DNA of 64,000 bases from JAUSIF01 sp040901465 (GTDB taxonomy: Bacteria > Pseudomonadota > Alphaproteobacteria > Rhizobiales > Xanthobacteraceae): NCBI GenBank assembly GCA_040901465.1, contig JBBDYN010000028.1, positions 310,001-374,000 of the forward strand, written 5' to 3'. A model generated the notes under the pieces. That model was given only the letters and a program-made list of their open reading frames with translations, was not told where the DNA came from and did no database searches. Of this stretch, positions 10,197 to 19,101 are shown piece after piece; position 1 is the stretch's first letter; every line of letters starts with the position of its first letter. The translations under genes were made by a program, and so were the position numbers.

Positions 10197-11786
10197 TCAG
10201 CCGCGCATCTGCTTCGCGATCGCTTCGGCCAAGCGCACCGCGAGCGCGGCGATCGTGAGCGTCGGTCCCACCGTGCCGGCGGACAGAAACGGCCCGCCGC
10301 TCGCGATAAACAGATTCGGATGGTCGTGAGCGCGGCACTCGACGTCGCAGACGGACGTTTTCGGGTCGCGGCCCATCCGCAAGGTCCCCATCATGTGGTT
10401 GACGCTGATTTCGTCGAGGCGGCGCGTCGCGCGCCCCCCGAGGTGCTGCAAAATCCGCCCGATCGCGGCGCGCGCCCTTGCGATCCCGCGTTGCTCGTAT
10501 TCACCGGTCGAATAGTGAATCTTGATGCGCGGCTGCCCGGCGCTGTCGCGCGTCCCCCAGTCGATGGAAACGCGATTTTCCGGATCGGGTAGCTGCTCCA
10601 CATAGGCAAGGAATGCGCCCTGCCGAACCACGGCGTCCCGCAACTCGCGGTCGAGTTCTGGAGGCATTTTGCTTTCCCGCAGCAGGGCGGCGGCGATCGG
10701 CTGGAGAAACGGCGCATTGTCGATCCCGAGGTGAAACGCACTTTCGCTGGCGCGAAGCGGGCCGTCGCGGAACTCGCCAATGCTTCCTCTCGATGTCGGC
10801 CCGCGGCCGGCATAGAGGGGGTACGGTGTCTCGAAGCCAATATGAAACGCCGGGTGCATCATGAAATTGCGCCCGACCTGATCGGAACTGTTGGCAAGGC
10901 CGCTCGGCCGCGACGCATCGGCCGATGCGAGCAGGAGCCTCGTCGACTCGACCGAGTTGGCCGCCAGCACGAAAAACTTGCCGCTCGCAACATCCTCGCT
11001 GCCGTCTGGCCGCGAGAACCGCGCGAGCGAGATGTTTCCGCCGGCGTCAAGCTCGAGCCGGTCCACGCGCGCGTTGGCGACGACTTGTGCGCCCGCCTTC
11101 TCCGCCTTTTCAACGTGGACGATGGCCGAGTATTGCGCGCCGATCGGACAGATCGGCGTGCACGTTCCATAGCCGTCGCATTGCGGGCGACCGTCGAACG
11201 GCACGCTGTTCCGTGCCGCCGGACTGTTGAGCACGTGCAGGCCGATTTCCCGCAGGCGCTTGCCGATCTCGATCTCCATGTAGCCAAGCGGGATCGGCGG
11301 CAGCGGGAACGGCGCGGATCGCGGCGGGTCCTCCATTCCTCGCTCTTCGCCCGCGAGACCGATCTCGCGTTCGACTTCGAGGTAGTGCAATTCGATCTCG
11401 TCGTATGTGATTGGCCAGTCGGCGCCGACGCCGTACGTCGATCGCAACCGCATGTCTACGGGCTTCAATCGCTCCGCGCCGCTGCTCCAGTGCCAGGTGG
11501 TTCCGCCGACGACGCGCAGGTATTCGAACTGCGCGACGGCGGGTCCAAGCTGATCGATGAATTTGTCGGGACCGCTTCCCCAATCCGGGCGCGGCGCGCT
11601 TGCCGGATTCGGATAGCCCGCCGACATGTCGAAGTTGTGCGTCGTCGCGAAACCCCGCACGACCTGCGACCGCTCGATGCGCGGACCCGCTTCAAGCACC
11701 AACACCCGCAGACCGCGTTGCGCGAGCTTCCAGGCTGCAAACGCTCCGGCCATGCCGGAGCCGATGACAACGACGTCGGCCTCCAT
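10197..11786 (-). CDS. GMC-family oxidoreductase, large subunit of a sugar/polyol dehydrogenase
   Basis: The 529-aa FAD protein has an N-terminal dinucleotide fold VVIGSGMAGAFAAWKL. The C-terminal GMC block shows VNHMMGTLRMG, with the catalytic-position His, then NLFIASGGPFLSAGTVGPTLTIAALA. The residue before PTLT is Gly, where relatives usually have Asn or His, so the second active-site residue may be changed. The CxxxC-type cluster CDGYGTCTPIC (around residues 198-208) is seen in gluconate/sorbitol dehydrogenase large subunits. It overlaps the small-subunit gene by one base (TGATG); a GTG at 11789 is an alternative start. No cytochrome c subunit gene is adjacent. Confidence 0.85.
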   Translation of the reverse strand: MEADVVVIGSGMAGAFAAWKLAQRGLRVLVLEAGPRIERSQVVRGFATTHNFDMSAGYPNPASAPRPDWGSGPDKFIDQLGPAVAQFEYLRVVGGTTWHWSSGAERLKPVDMRLRSTYGVGADWPITYDEIELHYLEVEREIGLAGEERGMEDPPRSAPFPLPPIPLGYMEIEIGKRLREIGLHVLNSPAARNSVPFDGRPQCDGYGTCTPICPIGAQYSAIVHVEKAEKAGAQVVANARVDRLELDAGGNISLARFSRPDGSEDVASGKFFVLAANSVESTRLLLASADASRPSGLANSSDQVGRNFMMHPAFHIGFETPYPLYAGRGPTSRGSIGEFRDGPLRASESAFHLGIDNAPFLQPIAAALLRESKMPPELDRELRDAVVRQGAFLAYVEQLPDPENRVSIDWGTRDSAGQPRIKIHYSTGEYEQRGIARARAAIGRILQHLGGRATRRLDEISVNHMMGTLRMGRDPKTSVCDVECRAHDHPNLFIASGGPFLSAGTVGPTLTIAALAVRLAEAIAKQMRG

Positions 11787-12355
11787 CACTTCGGCTTTCC
11801 GTCCTCACGCGCTGCCGCTGGCGGCTCGACCCAACTGCCGTAGCCGACGCTTTCGAAGTAGGTCACTGGCAGAAGTCCCTCGACGGCATCGAACATCAGC
11901 GCGCCGGCGTAGGTGATGCGCTGCGTCGGCCGTTCCTCGTGATAGTAGACGCCGAGGTACCAGGTAGTGACGAGATGGCCGACGAACCATCGTTCGCCGT
12001 CGCCGAGGCGCGCGAGCGAAATCGGGGCAGCGCGTTCGGCGGTCCCCGTGTGCGCGAGTTCGTCCCGCAACACGGCGTACGCGTGGCCGATGTGCTTCAG
12101 GCCCCACGGTTCGTTCGAGAACACGGCGAAGAGCCTGCGGGCGATTTCCTCATCGAGTTTCTCGCGCATCAGCACGATCTGTGAAAGCGCGAGAAACACT
12201 TCGTAACTCGGCGCAAACGGATTGCCGCCGCCGGGAAGGTCGAGTTCCACGGCGCTGCGATCGCGCCCGTAGAACGACCAGACGCCCGCCGCGCTTCCGC
12301 CGGCGACCGCGAGCAGGCCGAGCGCGAGCCGGCGGCGAGAGATCCGAACTTTCAT
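11786..12355 (-). CDS. Small Tat-exported subunit of sugar dehydrogenase (sorbitol-dehydrogenase family)
   Basis: The 189-aa protein has a Tat signal (SRRRLALG, then a hydrophobic run to GVWSF). The rest looks like the small subunit of membrane-bound FAD sorbitol/fructose/gluconate dehydrogenases, including LVTTWYLGVYYH and YAGALMFDAVEGLLPVTYFE. It probably carries the folded large subunit to the periplasm. The gene lies directly upstream of and coupled to the GMC gene. It is divergent from the glycosyltransferase gene. Confidence 0.75.
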   Translation of the reverse strand: MKVRISRRRLALGLLAVAGGSAAGVWSFYGRDRSAVELDLPGGGNPFAPSYEVFLALSQIVLMREKLDEEIARRLFAVFSNEPWGLKHIGHAYAVLRDELAHTGTAERAAPISLARLGDGERWFVGHLVTTWYLGVYYHEERPTQRITYAGALMFDAVEGLLPVTYFESVGYGSWVEPPAAAREDGKPK

Positions 12356-12388
12356 GCGGTCATTCCGTTGAATTCCACTTCGCGCCCT

Positions 12389-12406
12389 GTGTGATTATTA
12401 GCACAC
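12389..12406. promoter_or_regulatory. CRP/FNR-like operator candidate
   Basis: TGTGA-TTATTA-GCACA (12390-12405) matches the CRP-type consensus TGTGA-N6-TCACA at 9 of 10 arm positions, and sits in a wider GTGTG/CACAC palindrome. It is centred about 43 nt upstream of the dehydrogenase small-subunit start, in an AT-richer spot. Based on consensus only. Confidence 0.35.
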
Positions 12407-12585
12407 GCCGGGCCGATTTCCGGCGGCCAACTGCGCCATCGGCGTGCGACATTTGCCTCAGGCGGGGATTTCCAGTTACGTCATCAGCGACTTGGCCGGA
12501 ATGCCGCGCGGTTTTCCGGCCATGATGTTGAATTGGGCAGTTGGCGGCGGACCCGCTCGCGCCCAAGCGTGGTATCGGCGAGGCC

Positions 12586-14937
12586 ATGTCGCACAGTGCA
12601 TTTCTCCACAAGCGATTTCGCGGCCGCGCCCGGCTGCGCAAATCGGTGGCCTTCGCCTACGTCGGCGCGATGGTCGCCTATTTGGCGTGGCGCGTGACAG
12701 TCCTGAACCCCGACGCGCTTGGGCTGTCGCTCACTTATTTCACGGCCGAAGTCTTCGGCTTCGTGCTCGGTCTGACGCTGATTTTCTGCTCGTGGAATTA
12801 CCGCCATCGCGACCCCCCGCCGGTGCTCGCCGGACTTTCGGTTGACGTGTTCGTAACGACGTACAAGGAGCCGGTCGACATCGTCCGCTGGACCCTGATT
12901 GGCGCCAGAGAGATCGCATGCCCGCACGGGACATTTCTGCTCGACGACGGCAACCGGCCGGAGATGAAGGCATTGGCCGAAGAAATCGGCGTGCGTTATC
13001 TGGCGCGCGGAAAGAATGTCGACGCCAAGGCCGGCAATCTGAACTTCGGCCTTTCGCACAGTACCGCCGATTTCGTCATGGTGTTCGATGCTGATCACAT
13101 CGCGTTGCCGAACGCGCTCGATCTGACGCTCGGCTTTTTCAACGACCCTCGCGTCGCGATGGTGCAGACGCCGCAGGACTATTACAACGTCGATGCGTTT
13201 CAGTATTTCAATGCGCGCCGCAGCGGCGGACTTTGGCACGACCAATCATTCTTCTATCTGATCGCGCAATCGTGCCGCGACTATTTCAACGGCGCGTCCT
13301 GCGTCGGCACCTCCACCGTCTATCGCCGATCGGCCCTCGATGCGATCGGCGGCATTCCCGTCGACACGGTAACCGAGGACATCCACACGTCGCTCAAGCT
13401 GCACAAGGCGGGACACGAGGTAGTCTATCTCAACGAGCCGATCGCCTACGGCGTAGCCTCTTCCGACATCCGCGACTACTACCGTACGCGGCATCGCTGG
13501 GCGCACGGCAACATCCACGCGCTGCGGCTCGAGAACACGTTGTTGTGCAAGGAGCTGACGATCGGTCAGAAGCTTTCCTATCTGACGCTCGGCCTGATCT
13601 ATCTGGAAGGCTGGCAGCAATTCCTGTTGTTCGTCGTACCGATGGTATCCCTGTTTCTGGGTTGGGCGCCATTCGAGATTACGTTCCTGAACGTCTTGAT
13701 CGTTCTGTTCTTCCCGCTGCTGACGACCTTGTTGCTACAGGAGCTCGGTTGCGGCCTCAGTCGGATTTGGGCCAACGAGGTTTTCAGCGTCGCACGTTTC
13801 CCGGTCCACTTGGCAGCGGCCACCGCCTTAGTCCGCGGGAAGATGCCGTTTCGAACCTCGGCGAAGAACGTTCGCGGACGCATCGAATGGGCACTCATGA
13901 CTCCGCAAATCGTAGTGTTGACGGTGAGTCTAGTTGCGGTGATCACCGGCATATCGCATCTCGTTTTCGATTTTCGGGTCGGACCATTGGCCTATGCCAC
14001 GATTGATCTGTTGAGCGGCAACTGGGCTAATATCAAATGGAATCTTCATCTACCTCAGGGCTATACTCTTGAACTCGTTGTCGTGGCCGGAGCATGGGCA
14101 CTCTTCAATGCGGGCAAGTCCGGTTACCTGATCCGCAAAGCGATCCACGACGCGCGGCGCTCGACCGACGACTACCGCTTCGAAGTACGCCTGCCTCTTG
14201 AAATCGATACGCCATCGGGACGCGTACTCGCGAGCGTCGAGCGTCTCTCGCGCACGTGGTTATCCGCGCGCGTGCTCGGTGCTGTATTCGAATCGGCGGG
14301 CGAGCGCTTCACCGGCCGTCTTCATCTTCCGTCCGGCCGACTCTCCGTTGAGGGCACGGTCGTGCGGCGCCCACGATCCAAGATCAGGCGCTACCGACTT
14401 GGATCGGTAACCGTCGAATTCGGCGACGCCGAGTCGTTCGCGGACGAGGGGCTGATTGAGTGCGAGCTTGTTTGGAAAGACTCCGCGGACCTCGACCGGC
14501 TCACGCGCAGCCTCCATTCGGTCAACTGGCATCGCGAATTCATGCATCGCGACGCGTTCTTCCTGACACCGTCCGACGTAATCGGACGTCTGCTCACGCT
14601 GCGCGCCCCGTTCACGAGGGAATTGGCGACTTGGCTGCCGGTGCTGTATCGCGATGCAAAGCATGGTTCCGCCTCCCTCGGTGTGATCCGCGTGAAGCCC
14701 GGGGATGCCCGGGCAAGCTTCCTTGCCTTTCGCCCGCTCGACTCAGGCACCCAGTTGCGCGCCGAAATCCTCAGCCCGGATGGCGTGGAGCGTCGGCAAA
14801 TCAGCGTGCACGGCCCTGAGAACCTTCATTCCTTGGCCGCGCGCGGACTCGATGGGGCAACTGTCCGCCGATATGCGATCAAGATCGAGGCGGAACGCAC
14901 TGAGACTCCTGTCGTTTTGGCGGCGGCGGCCGAGTAG
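12586..14937 (+). CDS. BcsA-like family 2 glycosyltransferase with degenerate PilZ domain
   Basis: The 783-aa processive beta-glycan synthase has two N-terminal membrane helices, then a cytoplasmic GT-2 domain with LLDDGNRPEM (D120/D121), VFDADH (D168-A-D170) and VTEDIHTS (D265). The usual QxxRW motif reads TRHRW (301-305). At least five more hydrophobic segments follow. A PilZ-like region after residue 525 keeps RxxxR (residues 531-535) but lacks the D/NxSxxG motif (it reads ERLSRTW), so c-di-GMP control is doubtful. The ATG at 12586 is preferred; a TTG at 12541 would add 15 residues. BcsS follows, but no bcsB, bcsC or bcsZ is nearby. Product may be cellulose or another beta-glucan. Confidence 0.85.
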   Translation: MSHSAFLHKRFRGRARLRKSVAFAYVGAMVAYLAWRVTVLNPDALGLSLTYFTAEVFGFVLGLTLIFCSWNYRHRDPPPVLAGLSVDVFVTTYKEPVDIVRWTLIGAREIACPHGTFLLDDGNRPEMKALAEEIGVRYLARGKNVDAKAGNLNFGLSHSTADFVMVFDADHIALPNALDLTLGFFNDPRVAMVQTPQDYYNVDAFQYFNARRSGGLWHDQSFFYLIAQSCRDYFNGASCVGTSTVYRRSALDAIGGIPVDTVTEDIHTSLKLHKAGHEVVYLNEPIAYGVASSDIRDYYRTRHRWAHGNIHALRLENTLLCKELTIGQKLSYLTLGLIYLEGWQQFLLFVVPMVSLFLGWAPFEITFLNVLIVLFFPLLTTLLLQELGCGLSRIWANEVFSVARFPVHLAAATALVRGKMPFRTSAKNVRGRIEWALMTPQIVVLTVSLVAVITGISHLVFDFRVGPLAYATIDLLSGNWANIKWNLHLPQGYTLELVVVAGAWALFNAGKSGYLIRKAIHDARRSTDDYRFEVRLPLEIDTPSGRVLASVERLSRTWLSARVLGAVFESAGERFTGRLHLPSGRLSVEGTVVRRPRSKIRRYRLGSVTVEFGDAESFADEGLIECELVWKDSADLDRLTRSLHSVNWHREFMHRDAFFLTPSDVIGRLLTLRAPFTRELATWLPVLYRDAKHGSASLGVIRVKPGDARASFLAFRPLDSGTQLRAEILSPDGVERRQISVHGPENLHSLAARGLDGATVRRYAIKIEAERTETPVVLAAAAE

Positions 14938-15071
14938 TACGGGCGTTGTATTGGTGTTGTCCCGCAGCAACACCGCCCGAGATTCGAGCCGATACCCTTG
15001 TTGGTTGATCACCCGGTCTTTCGACGCGGGCGGCTCGGAGGTAATTTGAGCCCAACAGGGGAGTTGAGGCC

Positions 15072-15830
15072 ATGAACAAGCTCAACTTAACAGGCATGGC
15101 GACAGCGGCGTTCTTGGTGAGCGTCGGCTTTGCGGGCGCCGCCGATGCGCCCGTGCCAATGCCGGTCAAGGCCGCGCCACCGCCAACCGGGCCGGCAGCG
15201 GTTTATTTCGGCGGCGCTGCATTTTCTCCGCATAGCTGGTTCGCCGACATCGGCGCTGTCTGGGCGTTCAATCGCAATCTAAATACGGACGGCGCGTTGC
15301 TGCGCATTCGTGGCGGAACCGGCGAGTACGATTACATTGTGTCGCCGGCCCTCGGTGAGGCCAGCGTCGACTTTCACGTAGCCGAGGTGATGGTCGGCTA
15401 TCAGCGCTTTATCAACGGGGTGCGCTACAGCGGGTACATCGGCGCTCAGGTCCAGAGCCACGACAACAATCTCGATCCGGTCGGACTCGACGGCACGAAA
15501 TGGGGCGTCACCGCCCAAGGCGAAGTCTTCGCACCATTCGGCAACCAAGGCTACGGCCTGCTGCTCGGCCAAATCAGCTCGGTCCACTCGAGCTATTTCG
15601 TGATGGGCAAGCTCGGCTGGTACGTCGCGCCGAATCTTTCGGTCGGCCCGGAAGTCGCCGCCCTCGGCAACAAACGCTTCGACGCGGCACGGGCCGGATT
15701 GTTCGCCTCGCTCAACTTTTCACCTGCCGCGCAGATCGTCCTCTCCGGCGGCTACAACTGGGACGACGGCAACGCCTTCCGCGACAACGACGGCGCCTAT
15801 GGAACCATTCACGTCCGCTTGCTCCACTGA
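15072..15830 (+). CDS. bcsS: BcsS-family outer-membrane protein
   Basis: The 252-aa protein has a Sec signal peptide (cleavage near GAADA) and alternating beta-strand patterns expected of an outer-membrane barrel. Diagnostic stretches are DGALLRIRGGTGEYDY, VMVGYQRF...YSGYIGAQVQSH and VGPEVAALGNKRFDAARAGLFAS, which match the cellulose biosynthesis protein BcsS family as I know it. The RBS is in GGGGAGTTGAGG. It lies 134 nt after the BcsA-like gene and ends at a strong terminator. It probably belongs to the same polysaccharide export function. Confidence 0.75.
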   Translation: MNKLNLTGMATAAFLVSVGFAGAADAPVPMPVKAAPPPTGPAAVYFGGAAFSPHSWFADIGAVWAFNRNLNTDGALLRIRGGTGEYDYIVSPALGEASVDFHVAEVMVGYQRFINGVRYSGYIGAQVQSHDNNLDPVGLDGTKWGVTAQGEVFAPFGNQGYGLLLGQISSVHSSYFVMGKLGWYVAPNLSVGPEVAALGNKRFDAARAGLFASLNFSPAAQIVLSGGYNWDDGNAFRDNDGAYGTIHVRLLH

Positions 15831-15855
15831 GCACGGCGCAAGCTGCCAAGGTTTT

Positions 15856-15880
15856 GGGCGCGGCTTCGGCCGCGCCCTTT
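15856..15880 (+). terminator. Rho-independent terminator after bcsS
   Basis: Stem GGGCGCGGC (15856-15864) and GCCGCGCCC (15869-15877), stable TTCG loop, TTT then GCTTTT. It has a T tract only on the plus strand, so it serves bcsS rather than the convergent TRAP operon. Confidence 0.85.
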
Positions 15881-15886
15881 GCTTTT

Positions 15887-17212
15887 CTACCAGCCGATCG
15901 CGCGCGGCAGCCACAGCGCGATGTCGGGGAAAATGAACACGAGCACGAGCGCGACGACCTGCAGCCCGACGAACGGCACCACGCCGCGGTACATGTCGCC
16001 GGTGGTGATTTCCGGCGGCACGACGCCGCGCAGGAAGAACAGCGACCAGCCGAACGGCGGCGTGAGAAACGAAGTCTGCAGGTTCAGGCAGATGAGCGTC
16101 GCGAGCCAGACCATGTCGACGCCCGCCGACAGGAACACCGGCAGGAACAGGGGCACGGCGATATAGGAAATCTCGATCCACTCGATGAAGAAGCCGAGCA
16201 CGAAAATGATCAGCATCAGGAACCAGATCGAACCGTAAATTCCGCCCGGCACATACGCGAACGCGTCCTGCACGATCCGTTCGCCTTCCAGCCCGCGGAA
16301 GGCCAGCGCGAAGGCCTGCGCGCAGATCAGAATGAACATCACCATCGCCGTGATGCGCGTCGTCGTTCGCACCGTCTCGGTGAGCACTTTCCAGTTCAGC
16401 CGCCGTCCAAGCCCGGCGACCACGATCGAGCCGAGCGCGCCCATGGAGGCGGCCTCCGAAGGCGCCGCTATACCGGCGATGATGGAGCCGAGCACGGCAC
16501 CGACGAGTCCGATCGGCGGCGCGACCACGCGGACGATCTTGGCCGCAAGCTGGCCGCGGGAAACGAGCGCACGTTCCTCCGGCGCAATGGGCGGCACCAT
16601 GTCCGGCCGCAGAAAGCCGAGCACGAGCACATAGACGAAGTAGAGCCCTGCGAGCATCAGGCCGGGGATCATGGCCGCGGCGAACAGCGTGCCGACGGAT
16701 TCGTTCATGATGTCCGCGAGCAAAATCAGCACGAGACTCGGCGGAATGATCTGGCCGAGCGTGCCGGATGCGCAGATGACGCCGCAGGCCAGCCCCTTGT
16801 CATAACCGCGCCGCAGCATGCCCGGAAGTGTGAGGAGCCCGAGCGTCACCACGGTCGCGCCGACAATGCCGGTGGTCGCGCCCATGAGGACGCCGACGGC
16901 GATGATGCCGAGCCCGAGGCCGCCGCGCAGCGATCCTGCCAGGAGCCCGATCACATCCATCAGTTCCTCGGCCAGCCGCGATTTTTCCAGCATCACGCCC
17001 ATGAAGACGAACAGCGGGATGGCCAGGAGCGTCTGGTTGGTGACGACCCCGAAAATGCGGCCGGGAAGGAGATTGAACAGAAGCGGCCCGAAGCCGATGA
17101 GGCCGAACACGAGGCCGGAAATCGCGAGCGTGAGCCCGACCGGCAACCCCGCCATCAGCATGGCAAAGAAGGAAACGAGCATCAGGATGGCGAGGATTTC
17201 GGTGAACGGCAT
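15887..17212 (-). CDS. dctM: TRAP transporter large permease (DctM)
   Basis: The 441-aa membrane protein has about 12 segments and classic DctM blocks: LAIPLFVFMGVMLEKSRLAEELMD, LGIIAVGVLMGATTGIVGATVVTLGLL, GVICASGTLGQIIPPSLVLILLAD. The start at 17212 overlaps the small-subunit stop by one base (TGATG). The open frame continues far upstream without meaning; the MPFTEILAIL start is the real one. It drives sodium-coupled uptake of organic acids with the DctQ and DctP partners. Confidence 0.95.
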   Translation of the reverse strand: MPFTEILAILMLVSFFAMLMAGLPVGLTLAISGLVFGLIGFGPLLFNLLPGRIFGVVTNQTLLAIPLFVFMGVMLEKSRLAEELMDVIGLLAGSLRGGLGLGIIAVGVLMGATTGIVGATVVTLGLLTLPGMLRRGYDKGLACGVICASGTLGQIIPPSLVLILLADIMNESVGTLFAAAMIPGLMLAGLYFVYVLVLGFLRPDMVPPIAPEERALVSRGQLAAKIVRVVAPPIGLVGAVLGSIIAGIAAPSEAASMGALGSIVVAGLGRRLNWKVLTETVRTTTRITAMVMFILICAQAFALAFRGLEGERIVQDAFAYVPGGIYGSIWFLMLIIFVLGFFIEWIEISYIAVPLFLPVFLSAGVDMVWLATLICLNLQTSFLTPPFGWSLFFLRGVVPPEITTGDMYRGVVPFVGLQVVALVLVFIFPDIALWLPRAIGW

Positions 17213-17715
17213 CAGCTGGACCGGAATGCGACCGCACGATGGATCGCCTGTGCGAGAGATTGCAGAAACAGCAGCGCGAAACCGATCGGAATCAATGATT
17301 TGACGACGTAGCGATAATCGATGCCGCCCGGATTGGCCGTGCCTTCGCCGATCGACCAGGACTGCCCGACATAGGCGAGGGAGAGCCAGATCACGGCCAG
17401 CGAAAACACCATCATGAGCACCGCTGCGACGGCGTCGACTGCGTGCTTGGTACGTTCGGTGTAGTTTGCGAACAGAATGTCGACGCGCACGTGCTCGCCG
17501 TGGCGCAGCGCATAGGACATGCCGAACAGGCAAATCGGCACCATCAGGTGCCATTCGAGCTCCTGTGCCCAGATCCAGCCGAGCGAGAAACCGTAGCGCA
17601 GCAGCACGTTCGCACCCATGACGAGCGCGAGCACGAGCGCGATCCAGGACGTGGCGCGGCCGACGAGATCGATGAAAGTATCGATCCCGCCAGCCAGCCG
17701 TTCTGCTGCCTTCAC
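17212..17715 (-). CDS. dctQ: TRAP transporter small permease (DctQ)
   Basis: The 167-aa four-helix membrane protein has the DctQ pattern: LLRYGFSLGWIWAQELEWHL in the first half, then RHGEHVRVDILFANYTER. The GTG start at 17715 comes immediately after the DctP stop, and the end overlaps dctM, so the three genes form a tight operon in the order P-Q-M. Confidence 0.92.
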   Translation of the reverse strand: MKAAERLAGGIDTFIDLVGRATSWIALVLALVMGANVLLRYGFSLGWIWAQELEWHLMVPICLFGMSYALRHGEHVRVDILFANYTERTKHAVDAVAAVLMMVFSLAVIWLSLAYVGQSWSIGEGTANPGGIDYRYVVKSLIPIGFALLFLQSLAQAIHRAVAFRSS

Positions 17716-18804
17716 TCAGGACGCCTTGCGGATCTTGTTGTGATAGACCGTCTCGCTCAAGTCCGCCCAGGCGTCGTACTTGGTCTTGTAGCCCATGTAG
17801 GAGTCGTGGACCTTCTTGGTGACCGGGTCTTTCGCCACCGCTTCGGCGAGAATCTTGTCGGTCGCCGCGCGCAACGCCTTCACCACGGAGTCCGGAAGCG
17901 GTTGCGCGATGATCCCGTGGTTCTTCACGAGATCCTCCATCGCCTCGGCGTTGTTTTTCTGGCACCAGGCCTCGCTGATCACGTTGCAGGCGGCGCAGGC
18001 GTTCTCGACGATCGCCTGAAGATCGGCGGGTAGCTTCGCCCAAGCGGCCTTGTTGATGATGAGCTCGCTCGCGGTCGCCATCTCGTGCCAGCCGGTCGTG
18101 TAGTAGTACTTCGCGACCTTGTGCAGGCCGAGCTGGCGGTCGAGGTAGGGGCCGACGAACTCGGCGGCGTCGATCACGCCGCGCTCGAGATTGGGAAAGA
18201 TTTCGCCCGGCGCGATCAAGCGCGCGTCTACGCCAAGTTCCTTGTAGACGCGCCCCGCCAGTCCCGGGATGCGCATCTTGATGCCATTCAGGTCCTCGGC
18301 CTTCTCGATCGGCTTGCGGAACCAACCGGTCATCTGCACGCCGGTATTGCCGCAGAGGATCGGCACCAGGTTGAAGCGGTCATAGACCTCCCGCCACAGC
18401 TCCTTGCCGCCACCGTCGTAGTACCAGCCGTTGTAGCCCTGGAAGTTCAAACCGAACGGCACCGCCGTGAAGTACTGCGCGGCGAAGCTTTTACCGGTCC
18501 AGAAATATGAGTTCGCGAAATTCATCTCCACCGTGCCGGACGACACGGCATCGAATCCTTCGGCCGCGGGAATGAGTTCGCCCGCTCCGTAGAATTGAAT
18601 TTTGATCCGCCCGCCCGACATGTCGCCGATGCGCTTGACGAGATCCTTCGCGCTTCCCGGTCCGGTCGAATAGAACGCGGCATTCGGACCGTAGAAGCTC
18701 GTCATCTTCCAATTGAACGTGGTCTGCGCCTGCACGACGGCCGGCGCGGCAACGGTGCCGGCTGCGCCCGCCAGGGCAAGTTTCGTGAAATCGCGTCGTC
18801 GCAT
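17716..18804 (-). CDS. dctP: TRAP transporter substrate-binding protein (DctP/TakP-like)
   Basis: The 362-aa binding protein has a Tat-type signal (MRRRDFTKLALAGAAG, cleavage after VQAQ). Family marks are GGRIKIQFYGAGELIPAAEGFDAV, GIKMRIPGLAGRVYKELG with the ligand carboxylate-binding Arg, and AAEFVGPYLDRQLGLHKVAKYYYTTGWHE. The last of these closely recalls the 2-oxoacid/lactate-binding TakP subgroup. A monocarboxylate or 2-oxoacid ligand is therefore the best guess. The ATG at 18804 has GGGAGG 7 nt upstream. Confidence 0.92.
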   Translation of the reverse strand: MRRRDFTKLALAGAAGTVAAPAVVQAQTTFNWKMTSFYGPNAAFYSTGPGSAKDLVKRIGDMSGGRIKIQFYGAGELIPAAEGFDAVSSGTVEMNFANSYFWTGKSFAAQYFTAVPFGLNFQGYNGWYYDGGGKELWREVYDRFNLVPILCGNTGVQMTGWFRKPIEKAEDLNGIKMRIPGLAGRVYKELGVDARLIAPGEIFPNLERGVIDAAEFVGPYLDRQLGLHKVAKYYYTTGWHEMATASELIINKAAWAKLPADLQAIVENACAACNVISEAWCQKNNAEAMEDLVKNHGIIAQPLPDSVVKALRAATDKILAEAVAKDPVTKKVHDSYMGYKTKYDAWADLSETVYHNKIRKAS

Positions 18805-19101
18805 GAACAACCTCCCGATGTCTGGTTAGCAGCCATTTGAAGCAAGCGACGTGCCATCGACGGCGGTTTCGGCGGGATGCATCGCGACCCGCCGGGCGGG
18901 AGCGCATTTTCATCTGCCGTTATTTGCATCACGGTACTGCCTATCCCGCGGTCAAGCCGCGTCCCCTGAGAAGGCCCGAAAGCGAGCAAGAGTAACGCCG
19001 TGCCGCGTGCATGATCAAGCCGCAAGCCGTTCAGCGCGCGCGCGGGTAAGGGGTCGGCTAATCTCCAACGCTCGCCATCTCGATTCCCGACGGAGGCCGC
19101 C

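Noticed and set aside
14953..14974. Terminator after the BcsA-like gene
   Set aside because: GGTGTTG/CAACACC forms a 7-bp hairpin but no T tract follows, and bcsS is probably co-transcribed.
15500..17311. Plus-strand open frame of about 600 codons opposite the TRAP genes
   Set aside because: Low-complexity Arg/His/Glu-rich translation with no motif. It is the antisense shadow of dctM/dctQ in GC-rich DNA.
15887..18325. Minus-strand frame of 812 codons, as if dctM were fused to upstream sequence
   Set aside because: The upstream part is the wrong frame of dctP/dctQ. dctM has its own ATG at 17212 overlapping the dctQ stop.
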